A stretch of 7,590 nucleotides of DNA. Origin: Actinomycetota bacterium (lineage in GTDB: Bacteria; Actinomycetota; Thermoleophilia; Solirubrobacterales; Solirubrobacteraceae). The notes beneath the pieces were generated by a model, which was given only the letters and a program-made list of their open reading frames with translations, searched no databases and was not told where the DNA came from. Positions 1 to 6,316 of this stretch are shown one piece after another (position 1 is the first letter of the stretch; each line of letters starts with the position of its first letter). The position numbers were made by a program, and so were the translations under genes. Location of the stretch: contig SYBY01000044.1 of the NCBI GenBank assembly GCA_005788585.1, positions 1 through 7,590 on the forward strand, given 5' to 3'.

Positions 1-38
1 GCCATACCTGCGGCCGCCGCGTACATACCTTCAAGCAT
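1..38 (-). CDS. flgG: Flagellar rod/hook-family protein, N-terminus only (probably FlgG)
   Basis: Only the first 12 codons lie in the window; they read MLEGMYAAAAGM on the minus strand. This is the typical opening of the flagellar rod/hook family (FlgF, FlgG, FlhO/FlhP), where a short amphipathic segment of the form M-x-x-x-(L/M)-Y-x-A-A-x-G-M precedes the conserved rod motif. It resembles the start of the intact rod gene at 3154-3837, MERGLYIAASGM, but is not identical. An AGGGAG ribosome binding site (minus strand, 48 to 43) lies four bases before the ATG. Being the second, downstream member of a rod-gene pair, it is most likely the distal-rod protein FlgG, which forms the drive-shaft section beneath the hook. 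That assignment is inferred from order; the residues visible only support the family. A sigma-28-like promoter lies about 85 bases upstream. Confidence 0.72.
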   Translation of the reverse strand, partial: MLEGMYAAAAGM

Positions 39-123
39 CGTGCTCCCTATGGAGGGGGTGGAGCTACGGCTTCCGCTGGGCGGTCCAGTCGTGTGCTCCG
101 TCTTCGTTCCTTCTCCGCCGGAA

Positions 124-150
124 TGATCGGATGCTGTGGGATGCGCTTGA
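124..150 (-). promoter_or_regulatory. Sigma-28 (FliA/SigD)-like promoter for the flgG-like gene
   Basis: On the minus strand, TCAAGCGC (150-143) is followed after 11 bases by TCCGATCA (131-124). The FliA/SigD consensus is TAAA, 15 bases, GCCGATAA. The match here is 3 of 4 in the -35 box and 6 of 8 in the -10 box, with the exact spacing. The next flagellar gene starts at 38, which would give a leader of about 80 bases. Almost the same sequence lies upstream of the other rod gene at 3845-3871, which is the main reason to believe it. It also lies just beyond the hairpin that would terminate transcription of the upstream secreted-protein gene. No start site has been measured. Confidence 0.45.
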
Positions 151-193
151 GGCGGCGTCCAGGAGATCTGGACACCTTCGATACGTCGGAGCG

Positions 194-227
194 GCGGTGA
201 CGCACCGGAAGGTGGGTGCGTGACCGC
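194..227 (-). terminator. Strong hairpin directly after the stop of the secreted-protein gene
   Basis: An inverted repeat has arms at 194-206 and 215-227. They pair over 12 of 13 positions, with a single G-G mismatch (199/222) inside the stem, and enclose an 8-base loop at 207-214. The minus-strand stop codon TAG (230-228) abuts the stem with no gap. No T-run follows on the minus strand, so this is not a classical rho-independent terminator, but U-tract-less hairpins are common at gene ends in GC-rich actinobacteria. It may instead protect the 3' end of the mRNA. Confidence 0.55.
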
Positions 228-3050
228 CTAGATCGACGTGCAGGCCTTCGGGATCTTCGCGTTGCGCAGCTCCTTCGGCCCGGCGTACGCCGCACCCGGC
301 TTGAGGACCTGCTGGACCTTGCCGCCGAAGCGCAGGTCCTGGCGGCCGGCCTGGATCTCCAGCCGCACCGACGTGGTCTTCGCCACGTTCGGAATCCGCC
401 ACGCCAGGCACGTCTTCGGCGCGTTGTGGCCGAGCTTGCGCCCGTCGGAGAGGATCGCGTAGGAGCCGTAGCGCTCGGTGCCCTTCGCGGCGCTGCCCCA
501 GATGGCGAACACCGTCGTGCCGCGGCGGACCAGTCGCAGCGCCGGCACCCGGCTGGCGGGCCGCGGCGGGGCCTGGCGATAGGTCGCGACCGTCTCACTT
601 GCGACCGGCGCACCCTCGGCGTCCGTCACCGTCGCCTTGACCGTGCGGGTCCCGCCGAGGCTGAAGTTCGGCGTGTACCGGACCGTCGCGCAGCGGGTCT
701 CCGTGCCGGTGCGGCCCGGCAGCGTCTTGCCGTCCGTGCACTTCTTGCCGCGCAGGCCCGTGGCGACGTTCTGCTGCGCGTTCTTGCCGAGGACGTCGAG
801 CGACACCTTGTCGCCCGGGCGCAGGGCGTAGCGCAGGTCGAGCTGCCAGCCCGTGTCGGTCTTGGTCGCCTTGCCGGTCACGGTCGTCGGCTTCTTCTCG
901 TCGGCCTGGATCTCGACGCCGGTGACGGTCGAGCCTGGCAGCGCCTCGATCTTCCAGTCGCCGGCCGCGGCCTGCGGCGGGAGGAAGATGGACGTCTCGG
1001 GCGCCTCGGGGTTCTCGAGCATCATGTACGTCTTGGTGTCCGTCATCGCGTTGCCGGGGCCCGACTCGATGACGAGACCGCTCGGGCTCGTGATGCGCAC
1101 CTTCGGCGGCGCGCCCGCGCCCTGGATGTGCGCGACGTACTGCTTCGGATCCTCAGGCACGGGGAACGAGAAGTTCCCGCCCGCCTGTCTGGGCCTGGCG
1201 ATCCGCACGCGGTTCTGGAAGCCGCAGCCTCGGCCGAAGTCGAAGCGCTTGCCGCTGCGCGGCTGCTGCCAGAAGAAGAAGGCGCTGAAGTCGCCGGCGA
1301 ACGTGCCGGCGCAGCCGCCGACGCCGATGCTCGACACGGTCACCGACGCCCGCGCGATGCACGGTTGGCCGAAGATGCCGAGCTCGATGCAGACCTGGAT
1401 GCGCCCGTCCATGCTGAACAGGAACGGACTGGGCTGGATGAACCCGCCGAGCCCGCCGTTGACGATCAGGAACCCGCCGCCCAACCGCATCTGGGCGTTG
1501 AGGTCGAAGTCGACGAAGCCCGTGTTGTCCACGCGCACCCGGCCGTTGCCGACAGGGATGGTCGCGACGCGCACGAACGCCGCCGCCTCGATGAAGAAGC
1601 CCCGGCCCGGCTCGGCGTACGTGATCGACGCGTCGCCGCGCACGAGGCCGCGGGCGAAGCTCAGCCCGCCGTCGCCGCGGAGCACCAGGCCGTTCTGGAC
1701 GCACACGCCGAACCCGACGCGCTCCAGCGCGACGCCCGCGACGAGCGGGATCGCCGCATCGTCGATGAAGCCACCCGCGTAGGAGAAGCGGCCGCCCGCG
1801 ATGCCCGCGTACGCGCCGAGGTCAGGCCGCGACGGCAGGGGCAGCCCGACCAGCACGGAGGCGTCGAAGCGCTCGAGCTGGCGCGACGGCGGGTTGCAGC
1901 TGACCGCCGGTGCGCCGTTGAGGCTGGGGGGCTCACACGCGGAGAACGATCGTGAGACCCCCGCGGACATGTACGAGATGCAGAACTGCTTGAGCGCGAC
2001 CTTGCCGATCGCGACGTTCTCGATCTGGATCCGCCCGCCGTCGACGCTCACGCCGCGCCCGTCCTCCGTGCGGATCTCGGTCGCGCCCGTGACGGAGCCC
2101 CGGTCGCTGCCCGGGAAGGGCTTGAAGATGGACGGCAGCGTCACCTGCACGGGGAACGACGTCGAGAAGCGGCCGCCGCTGTTGCGGAACAGCACCTCGA
2201 CCGACCCGCCGACCTGCAGGCCGCCGAGCGTGCCGGCGGGCAGGTTGAAGGCGGCGAGCCTGCCGTTGGACCCGGGCGCGGGCAGCTGGAAGCGGACGGG
2301 TCCGCGGAACAGCGTGATCGGGCCGAGGTCGAGCGTGACCGAGCGGTCGATGCCGACCTGCCCACCGCGCGCGCCGCTGGTCGGCTCGACGAGGACGTAG
2401 CTCGACCCCGACGGGGGTGCCGGGAAGGGGATGCCGTTCAGCGAGAAGCCGCCGCGCGTCTCGTAGAACGTCGCCCGCGGCTCGATGTCCAGCCCGGCCT
2501 GGCGCGTCGGGTTGGTGCCGGCCTTGAACTGCTGCCAGCACGAGCCCGTGCTGCGCGCCCGCACGAGGGCGAAGGTCACGACCGCCGGGCAGGCGCTCTG
2601 GCGCGTCGGGCCCTGCGGCTCCGGGGGCTCGACCGGCACGGGTGGCGGCACGGGGGTCGGGATGTCGAGGGCGAAGCGCTCGGTCTTCGTCGCTCCGCTG
2701 GAGTCCGAGACGCGCACCGTGACGGTGCGGTCGGCAGCCGTCGCCGCCGGGACGGTGAAGGTGAAGCGGTGCGAGCCCGTCGTGCGCTGCGTCTCGGGGC
2801 TCGAGTCGTCGAGGATCAGCCGCTGGACCGGAGAGTCGAGGCTGTCAGGGCCGCAGCAGCCGAGCTCGACGATGTACGGCGCCTGATCGACCTGCACGTC
2901 GACGTTGATCGACGCCTCGGTGCCCTCCACGAGCGGGGCCGGGGCGATGCCGCGGTTGAGGATCTCGATCTCGGCGGAGGCCGAGGCGGGTGCCAGCAGC
3001 CCGAAGAGGACCACGACGAACAGGACCGGCGAGAGGCAGCTCGCACGCAT
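228..3050 (-). CDS. Large secreted beta-rich protein with Ig-like ends, function unknown
   Basis: This 940-residue protein is not assigned to a named family. Residues 1-26 form a clear Sec signal peptide: MRASCLSP, a hydrophobic run to about residue 20, then an A-x-A site before Glu27. There is no lipobox. Residues 27-130 look like an Ig/CARDB-type beta domain, followed by a proline-rich linker (131-148). Residues 150-630 are Gly-, Val- and Phe-rich alternating beta sequence without a recognised motif. Residues 630-720 resemble an Ig-like or pre-peptidase-type beta domain, 720-826 another Ig-like module, and 835-920 a fibronectin-III-like end. The mature part has 16 cysteines, an even number that suits disulfides outside the cell. 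No LPXTG motif, terminal membrane helix or catalytic motif is seen. The ATG start is favoured because an in-frame TAG lies 12 bases upstream; the ribosome site is weak. It lies between flgF-like and flgG-like genes on the same strand, so a flagellar or cell-surface role is possible but unproven. Confidence 0.85.
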   Translation of the reverse strand: MRASCLSPVLFVVVLFGLLAPASASAEIEILNRGIAPAPLVEGTEASINVDVQVDQAPYIVELGCCGPDSLDSPVQRLILDDSSPETQRTTGSHRFTFTVPAATAADRTVTVRVSDSSGATKTERFALDIPTPVPPPVPVEPPEPQGPTRQSACPAVVTFALVRARSTGSCWQQFKAGTNPTRQAGLDIEPRATFYETRGGFSLNGIPFPAPPSGSSYVLVEPTSGARGGQVGIDRSVTLDLGPITLFRGPVRFQLPAPGSNGRLAAFNLPAGTLGGLQVGGSVEVLFRNSGGRFSTSFPVQVTLPSIFKPFPGSDRGSVTGATEIRTEDGRGVSVDGGRIQIENVAIGKVALKQFCISYMSAGVSRSFSACEPPSLNGAPAVSCNPPSRQLERFDASVLVGLPLPSRPDLGAYAGIAGGRFSYAGGFIDDAAIPLVAGVALERVGFGVCVQNGLVLRGDGGLSFARGLVRGDASITYAEPGRGFFIEAAAFVRVATIPVGNGRVRVDNTGFVDFDLNAQMRLGGGFLIVNGGLGGFIQPSPFLFSMDGRIQVCIELGIFGQPCIARASVTVSSIGVGGCAGTFAGDFSAFFFWQQPRSGKRFDFGRGCGFQNRVRIARPRQAGGNFSFPVPEDPKQYVAHIQGAGAPPKVRITSPSGLVIESGPGNAMTDTKTYMMLENPEAPETSIFLPPQAAAGDWKIEALPGSTVTGVEIQADEKKPTTVTGKATKTDTGWQLDLRYALRPGDKVSLDVLGKNAQQNVATGLRGKKCTDGKTLPGRTGTETRCATVRYTPNFSLGGTRTVKATVTDAEGAPVASETVATYRQAPPRPASRVPALRLVRRGTTVFAIWGSAAKGTERYGSYAILSDGRKLGHNAPKTCLAWRIPNVAKTTSVRLEIQAGRQDLRFGGKVQQVLKPGAAYAGPKELRNAKIPKACTSI

Positions 3051-3074
3051 GTGAAGAACCCGCTAGCGGAGAAC

Positions 3075-3099
3075 GCAACGCGGCATGCTGCGGCGTTGC
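3075..3099. promoter_or_regulatory. Inverted repeat, possible operator or leader hairpin
   Basis: GCAACGC (3075-3081) and GCGTTGC (3093-3099) form a perfect 7-base inverted repeat separated by 11 bases. The repeat lies between the TTGACA hexamer and the start codon of the secreted-protein gene. If that hexamer is a -35 box, the repeat covers the expected transcription start, where a repressor would bind. It could equally fold as a leader hairpin in the mRNA. No known operator is recognised. Confidence 0.3.
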
Positions 3100-3128
3100 T
3101 GACCTGACCAACCTATGCCCGGTGTCAA
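3100..3128 (-). promoter_or_regulatory. Possible promoter of the secreted-protein gene
   Basis: The minus strand carries a perfect TTGACA hexamer at 3128-3123, in the gap between the flgF-like stop and the secreted-protein start. At a 17-base spacing the -10 position reads AGGTCA (3105-3100), which does not resemble TATAAT, so only the -35 half is convincing. An activator or an alternative sigma factor could explain this. A start near 3094 would give a leader of about 44 bases. The different promoter type from the neighbouring rod genes would make this gene independently expressed. Confidence 0.3.
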
Positions 3129-3130
3129 GG

Positions 3131-3149
3131 CATTCCGCGGAGCGGAACG
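3131..3149 (-). terminator. Small hairpin after the flgF-like gene
   Basis: On the minus strand, just past the TAG at 3156-3154, arms at 3149-3142 and 3138-3131 pair over eight positions including one G-U pair, around a 3-base loop. The core is TTCCGC/GCGGAA. No T-run follows. The hairpin could separate the flgF-like transcript from the secreted-protein gene downstream, although readthrough is likely with such a short stem. Confidence 0.35.
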
Positions 3150-3153
3150 GGCC

Positions 3154-3837
3154 CTATCGCGGCATGGACAGCTGGTTCGCGCGCTCGAGCGAGGAGTCGA
3201 TCGTCGTGATCGCCTTCTGGCCGGCCTCGAACGCCCGCAGCGACGCGAGCATGTCGACCATCGTGCGGGCGGCGTCGACGCTCGACGCCTCCAGCGCACC
3301 CGTCCGCGGCCCCTCGGGGGCCTGGCCGGTCGCGTTGCCGGTGAAGTAGCCGTTGCCCGCCTTCACCGCGTCGGGCACGAGCGACACGCCGACGGTCGCG
3401 GCGTTGACGGTGCCGTCCGGGTTGACCTGCACCGGCCCGCCGTCGCGGTTGAGGACGGGGTTCCCGAGCTGGTCGACGAGCGTGCCGTTCGGCGCCGTCG
3501 TGAACGACCCGTTGCGCGTGTAGCGCTGGCCCTCGGGGGTCTGGATCGTGAAGAAGCCTTCGCCGACGATCGCCATGTCCAGCGGCTCGCCGGTGTCCCG
3601 GACGGGCTGGGCCGACAGGTCGGTCTCCTGGCGGTCCACGCGGGTCGCCATGTTGACGCTGCCCACCACCGCGCCCGTGGGGCGGTCGGTCACCAGCAGC
3701 TCGCCGAAGGCGTGCTGTGCGGAGCGGTCGGCCTTGTAGCCGGGCGTCGCCGCGTTGGCGAGGTCGTTGGCGATCTGATCCTGCCGGGCCATCTCGGCAA
3801 CCATGCCGGAGGCGGCGATGTACAGCCCACGTTCCAT
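3154..3837 (-). CDS. flgF: Flagellar basal-body rod protein, FlgF/FlgG family
   Basis: This 227-residue protein belongs to the rod/hook family that polymerises into the flagellar rod after export by the flagellar type III apparatus. The N-terminal rod domain covers residues 1-40 and contains the family signature around QIANDLANAATPGYKA. A FlgE/F/G-type D1 beta domain lies at about 82-130, with the typical GEGFF and YTRNGSF segments. The C-terminal domain (about 178-224) holds the heptad-like helix with TGALEASSVD and RAFEAGQKAI. There is no Sec signal peptide, as expected for axial proteins. The length is shorter than typical FlgG (about 260 residues) and nearer FlgF. Together with its position upstream of a second rod gene, this favours flgF, but FlgF and FlgG are hard to separate by eye. 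A sigma-28-like promoter ends only seven bases before the ATG, and no clear ribosome site is present, so the mRNA may be leaderless. The gene is divergent from the FliK-like gene, with 65 bases between starts. Confidence 0.88.
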   Translation of the reverse strand: MERGLYIAASGMVAEMARQDQIANDLANAATPGYKADRSAQHAFGELLVTDRPTGAVVGSVNMATRVDRQETDLSAQPVRDTGEPLDMAIVGEGFFTIQTPEGQRYTRNGSFTTAPNGTLVDQLGNPVLNRDGGPVQVNPDGTVNAATVGVSLVPDAVKAGNGYFTGNATGQAPEGPRTGALEASSVDAARTMVDMLASLRAFEAGQKAITTIDSSLERANQLSMPR

Positions 3838-3844
3838 GTCCCCG

Positions 3845-3871
3845 TGGTCGGCGGCGTGCCAGAGCGCTTGA
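3845..3871 (-). promoter_or_regulatory. Sigma-28 (FliA/SigD)-like promoter for the flgF-like gene
   Basis: On the minus strand, TCAAGCGC (3871-3864) is followed after 11 bases by GCCGACCA (3852-3845). This matches the FliA/SigD consensus -10 box at 6 of 8 positions, with exact spacing. The first eight bases are identical to those of the site at 124-150, and the -10 boxes share CCGA and CA. The box ends seven bases from the ATG at 3837, so transcription would begin at or beside the start codon, predicting a leaderless or near-leaderless message. Confidence 0.48.
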
Positions 3872-3902
3872 GGACAGCGGACGCCTGGTCGATGACAGGG
3901 CC

Positions 3903-4556
3903 GTGAGCTTCGGTGGTGGCGCCATTCCGATCGAGTTCGTCCTCCTGCGTGGGTCGCCGCTGGTCGACGACCTCACCCTCAAGCCGGGCTCGATGATCAA
4001 CGGCCGCGTGCTCGAACTGCTGGGCAACGGGCGCGGCTTCATCAACCTCGCGGGGATCAAGCTCGAGGCGCAGCTGCCAGGAACCGTGCGCGCCGGGGAG
4101 ATCCTCCGCATGCGCGTGACCGAGTCCCCGGACGAGCGGCTCTCGCTGAAGATCGTCGACCAGTTCATGCCCCAGGGCGCGCAGGATGCGAGTGCCACCG
4201 CCGCCGCGCAGTCAGCGGCCGGCGGCCCGCAGCCGCTCGTGGGCTTCGGGCTCCCCGGCGGCGCGCAGGCGCAGCTCATCCTCGATGACGACGGCGGCCC
4301 TCCGCGCGCAGAGGGTGAGCCGGTGCGCAGCATCGTGTTGCGGTACGACAGCGAGCTTCTGGGCCGGATGGACGTCGTCGTGCGTCTGGACGACGCGCAG
4401 GTCCATGCGACGGTGCTGGCCATGCCGGGCGCGCCGCTCGAGGGCGCGCGCAGCCACTCCGACGAGCTGCGTACCGCGCTGCGCGAGGCGGCCGACCGCC
4501 CCGCCCAGGTGACCATCGCCGGCCGCGCACTGGAGTTCGTCGATGTCGAAGCCTGA
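3903..4556 (+). CDS. FliK-like flagellar hook-length control protein (short form)
   Basis: The predicted protein has 217 residues from a GTG start; the in-frame sequence upstream of 3903 is Arg-rich and lies over the divergent flgF-like gene, so the earlier ATG is rejected. Residues 20-86 form a small beta domain of the pattern seen ahead of FliK C-domains: LKPGSMINGRVLELL, then LEAQLPG and a GEILRMRVTE segment. An Ala/Gly/Pro-rich linker spans about 90-140. Residues 142-214 resemble the FliK C-terminal (Flg_hook) domain: LRYDSELLGRMDVVVRLDD, then a helix around HSDELRTALREAADRP. In known systems this domain contacts the FlhB C-domain to stop hook export and switch to filament substrates. The length is well below that of enterobacterial FliK, which has about 375-400 residues, so this may be an accessory paralogue like Bacillus YlqG. 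Its last 14 bases overlap the FlhB-like gene, indicating coupled translation. A ribosome site before the GTG is weak. Confidence 0.68.
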   Translation: MSFGGGAIPIEFVLLRGSPLVDDLTLKPGSMINGRVLELLGNGRGFINLAGIKLEAQLPGTVRAGEILRMRVTESPDERLSLKIVDQFMPQGAQDASATAAAQSAAGGPQPLVGFGLPGGAQAQLILDDDGGPPRAEGEPVRSIVLRYDSELLGRMDVVVRLDDAQVHATVLAMPGAPLEGARSHSDELRTALREAADRPAQVTIAGRALEFVDVEA

Positions 4557-4860
4557 GGGCGGGCGCATCCGGCGCGCCGCTGCGCTGCGCTACGAAGGCG
4601 AGGGCGCCCCGAGGGTCGTCGCGACCGGCGCCGGCGAGATCGCCGAGCGCATCATCAAGAACGCCATCGAGGCCGGCGTGCCGGTCCGCGATGACGCCGC
4701 GCTCGCAGAGGCACTCGCGCGCGTGGAGATCAATCAGGAGATCCCGTCCGAGCTGTATCAGGCGGTCGCGCAGGCGCTCGTGTGGGCCCACGGATTGGAT
4801 CTGGCGACGCGGATTGCCGCACGGCAGGCCGCGGAGGTTCCGCGGCGAAGTACGGGCTGA
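4543..4860 (+). CDS. FlhB C-terminal-domain protein (FhlB/YlqH type)
   Basis: This 105-residue protein consists only of the cytoplasmic C-domain of the FlhB/YscU/HrcU family, without membrane helices. The family pattern runs through RRAAALRYEGEGAPRVVATG, then GEIAERIIKNAIEAGVPV, then a DDAALAEALARVEINQEIP segment and SELYQAVAQAL, at about residues 9-85. The NPTH self-cleavage site of true FlhB is absent; its place is taken by IRRA. Such stand-alone homologues (YlqH in Bacillus) can partly replace the FlhB C-domain in export gating. Here it is directly coupled to a FliK-like gene, whose C-domain is the expected partner. A GGAG ribosome site at 4532-4535 lies seven bases before the ATG, inside the end of the upstream gene. 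The C-terminal tail after about residue 90 (Ala/Arg-rich) does not match the family. Confidence 0.87.
   Translation: MSKPEGGRIRRAAALRYEGEGAPRVVATGAGEIAERIIKNAIEAGVPVRDDAALAEALARVEINQEIPSELYQAVAQALVWAHGLDLATRIAARQAAEVPRRSTG
4828..4846 (+). terminator. Perfect 8-bp hairpin in the last codons of the FlhB-like gene
   Basis: GCCGCGGA (4828-4835) and TCCGCGGC (4839-4846) pair perfectly around a GGT loop, about 12 bases before the stop codon. No T-run follows. It is the only strong fold between the flagellar pair and cydA, so it may attenuate transcription at the end of the flagellar unit. It encodes ordinary residues (Ala-Glu-Val-Pro-Arg), so chance in GC-rich coding sequence is a real alternative. 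Confidence 0.3.
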
Positions 4861-4905
4861 CTACGGATGCCGACGCACCCGTCGCCCTCGATCCTCTAGC
4901 GAGCA

Positions 4906-6315
4906 ATGTTCGAACTCCCTCTCGCAGACGCGGCCCTTGACCTCTCGCGCTGGCAGTTCGCGCTCACGTCGATCTACCACTTCCTCTTCGTCCCGCTGAC
5001 GATCGGGCTGGCGTTCACGCTCGCGATCATGCAGACGCTGTGGTTCCGGTCGGGCGATGAGCAGTGGCTGCGGCTCACGCGGTTCTTCGGCAAGCTCTTT
5101 CTGATCAATTTCGCCATCGGGGTCGCCACCGGCCTCGTACAGGAGTTCAAGTTCGGCATGAACTGGTATGAGTACTCCCGCTTCGTCGGTGACGTCTTCG
5201 GCGCACCGCTCGCCATGGAGGGCCTGATGGCCTTCTTCCTGGAGTCCACGTTCATCGGGCTCTGGGTGTTCGGCTGGAATCGCCTGAAGCCGGCCATCCA
5301 CCTCGCGACCATCTGGATCGTCGCGATCGCCACCACGCTCTCGGCCTACTTCATCCTCGCCGCGAACGCGTGGATGCAGGACCCGGTCGGCTACGAGATG
5401 GTCGGCGACAAGGCGCAGATGACGAACATCTTCGCGGTGCTGTTCAACGAGACCGCGGTGCTCGCGTTCTTCCACACCATGGCCGCCGCCGCGGTGACCG
5501 CCGGCTTCTTCGTCCTCGGGGTCAGCGCCTTCCACATGCGTCGCGGCCAGGACGTCCAGGCCTTCGGGCGCGTCGCGCGGCTGGCGTCCGCGATCGTCGT
5601 CCCGGCGACGCTCCTCGTGCTGCTCATCGGCGACGACTTCATGCGCAACATGGTCGAGCGCCAGCCGATGAAGGTCGCGGCCGCCGAGGCGCTGTACGAC
5701 ACGGAGGAGAAGGCAAAGCTCTCGCTGTTTGCGGTCGCGCCCCTGGAGGCCAACCCGGGCGAGACGACGATCAACATCGGGGTGCCCTATGTGCTGAGCA
5801 TCCTCGCCACGAACTCGTTTGACGGCGAGGTCGTGGGCATCAACCAGCTCCAGGCCCAGTACGAGGAGAAGTACGGGCCCGGTGACTACGTCCCGCCCGT
5901 CGGCGTCGTGTACTGGGGCTTCCGCGGCATGGTCTACATCGGCGGGCTGCTCCTGGCGCTCGCGCTCTGGGCCGGCTACCTGGCGTGGAAGGGGAAGATC
6001 GAGACGAACCGGACCTTCCACCGCGTCATGATCTGGTCGATTCCCCTCCCGTTCCTGGCGAACACCGCCGGCTGGGTGTACACCGAGGTGGGGCGCCAGC
6101 CCTGGGTGGTCCAAGGTCTGCAGCAGACGGCCGACGGCGTGAGCGTCGCGGTCCCGACCTGGCAGATCGGCGTGGGCCTCGGTGCGTTCATGGCGATCTA
6201 CGCGATCTTGATCGTCATCGAGTTCTGGCTGCTGCGCCGCTACGCGCAGCGGCTCCCTGATCCTGTCCGCGACGAGGCCGAGCGCTCCAAGCCCGTGCCG
6301 GCGATGAGCTACTGA
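4906..6315 (+). CDS. cydA: Cytochrome bd quinol oxidase subunit I (CydA), short Q-loop type
   Basis: This 469-residue membrane protein is the heme-bearing subunit of cytochrome bd, which oxidises quinol and reduces oxygen to water with high affinity. About nine membrane helices are visible. By motif correspondence with the E. coli enzyme, His25 matches the high-spin heme ligand H19. Glu105 and Glu113 (in LAMEGLMAFFLESTFIGLW) match E99 and E107. His190 and Met342 (in GFRGMVYIGG) match the heme b558 ligands H186 and M393. Glu394 in TEVGRQPW matches E445. The quinol-loop residues Lys256 and Glu261 (QPMKVAAAE) match K252 and E257. No key residue is missing. The loop is short and the whole protein is about 50 residues shorter than E. 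coli CydA, as in the S-type oxidases of Gram-positive bacteria. The start lies 45 bases after the FlhB-like stop, with only a weak GCGAG ribosome site. cydB begins one base after the stop. Confidence 0.96.
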   Translation: MFELPLADAALDLSRWQFALTSIYHFLFVPLTIGLAFTLAIMQTLWFRSGDEQWLRLTRFFGKLFLINFAIGVATGLVQEFKFGMNWYEYSRFVGDVFGAPLAMEGLMAFFLESTFIGLWVFGWNRLKPAIHLATIWIVAIATTLSAYFILAANAWMQDPVGYEMVGDKAQMTNIFAVLFNETAVLAFFHTMAAAAVTAGFFVLGVSAFHMRRGQDVQAFGRVARLASAIVVPATLLVLLIGDDFMRNMVERQPMKVAAAEALYDTEEKAKLSLFAVAPLEANPGETTINIGVPYVLSILATNSFDGEVVGINQLQAQYEEKYGPGDYVPPVGVVYWGFRGMVYIGGLLLALALWAGYLAWKGKIETNRTFHRVMIWSIPLPFLANTAGWVYTEVGRQPWVVQGLQQTADGVSVAVPTWQIGVGLGAFMAIYAILIVIEFWLLRRYAQRLPDPVRDEAERSKPVPAMSY

Positions 6316-6316
6316 C

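Noticed and set aside
216..1955. Long plus-strand open frame of 579 codons opposite the secreted-protein gene
   Set aside because: It is an Arg/Ala/Asp/Glu-rich shadow of the GC-rich minus-strand gene. It has no domain, no ribosome site and no independent spacing, while the minus-strand frame has a clear signal peptide.
3868..3896. TTGAGG, 17 bases, GATGAC as a plus-strand promoter for the FliK-like gene
   Set aside because: The -10 matches TATAAT at only 3 of 6 positions, and the TTGA is the complement of the better supported minus-strand TCAA box. Too weak to call.
3125..4516. Minus-strand open frame of 463 codons crossing the flgF-like and FliK-like genes
   Set aside because: It overlaps two recognised genes in other frames, and its translation is Ser/Arg/Ala-rich without any motif.
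4908..4915. Palindrome GTTCGAAC at the start of cydA as a possible redox-regulator site
   Set aside because: It lies inside the coding sequence (Phe-Glu-Leu codons), is only eight bases, and matches no known Rex, FNR or ArcA box.
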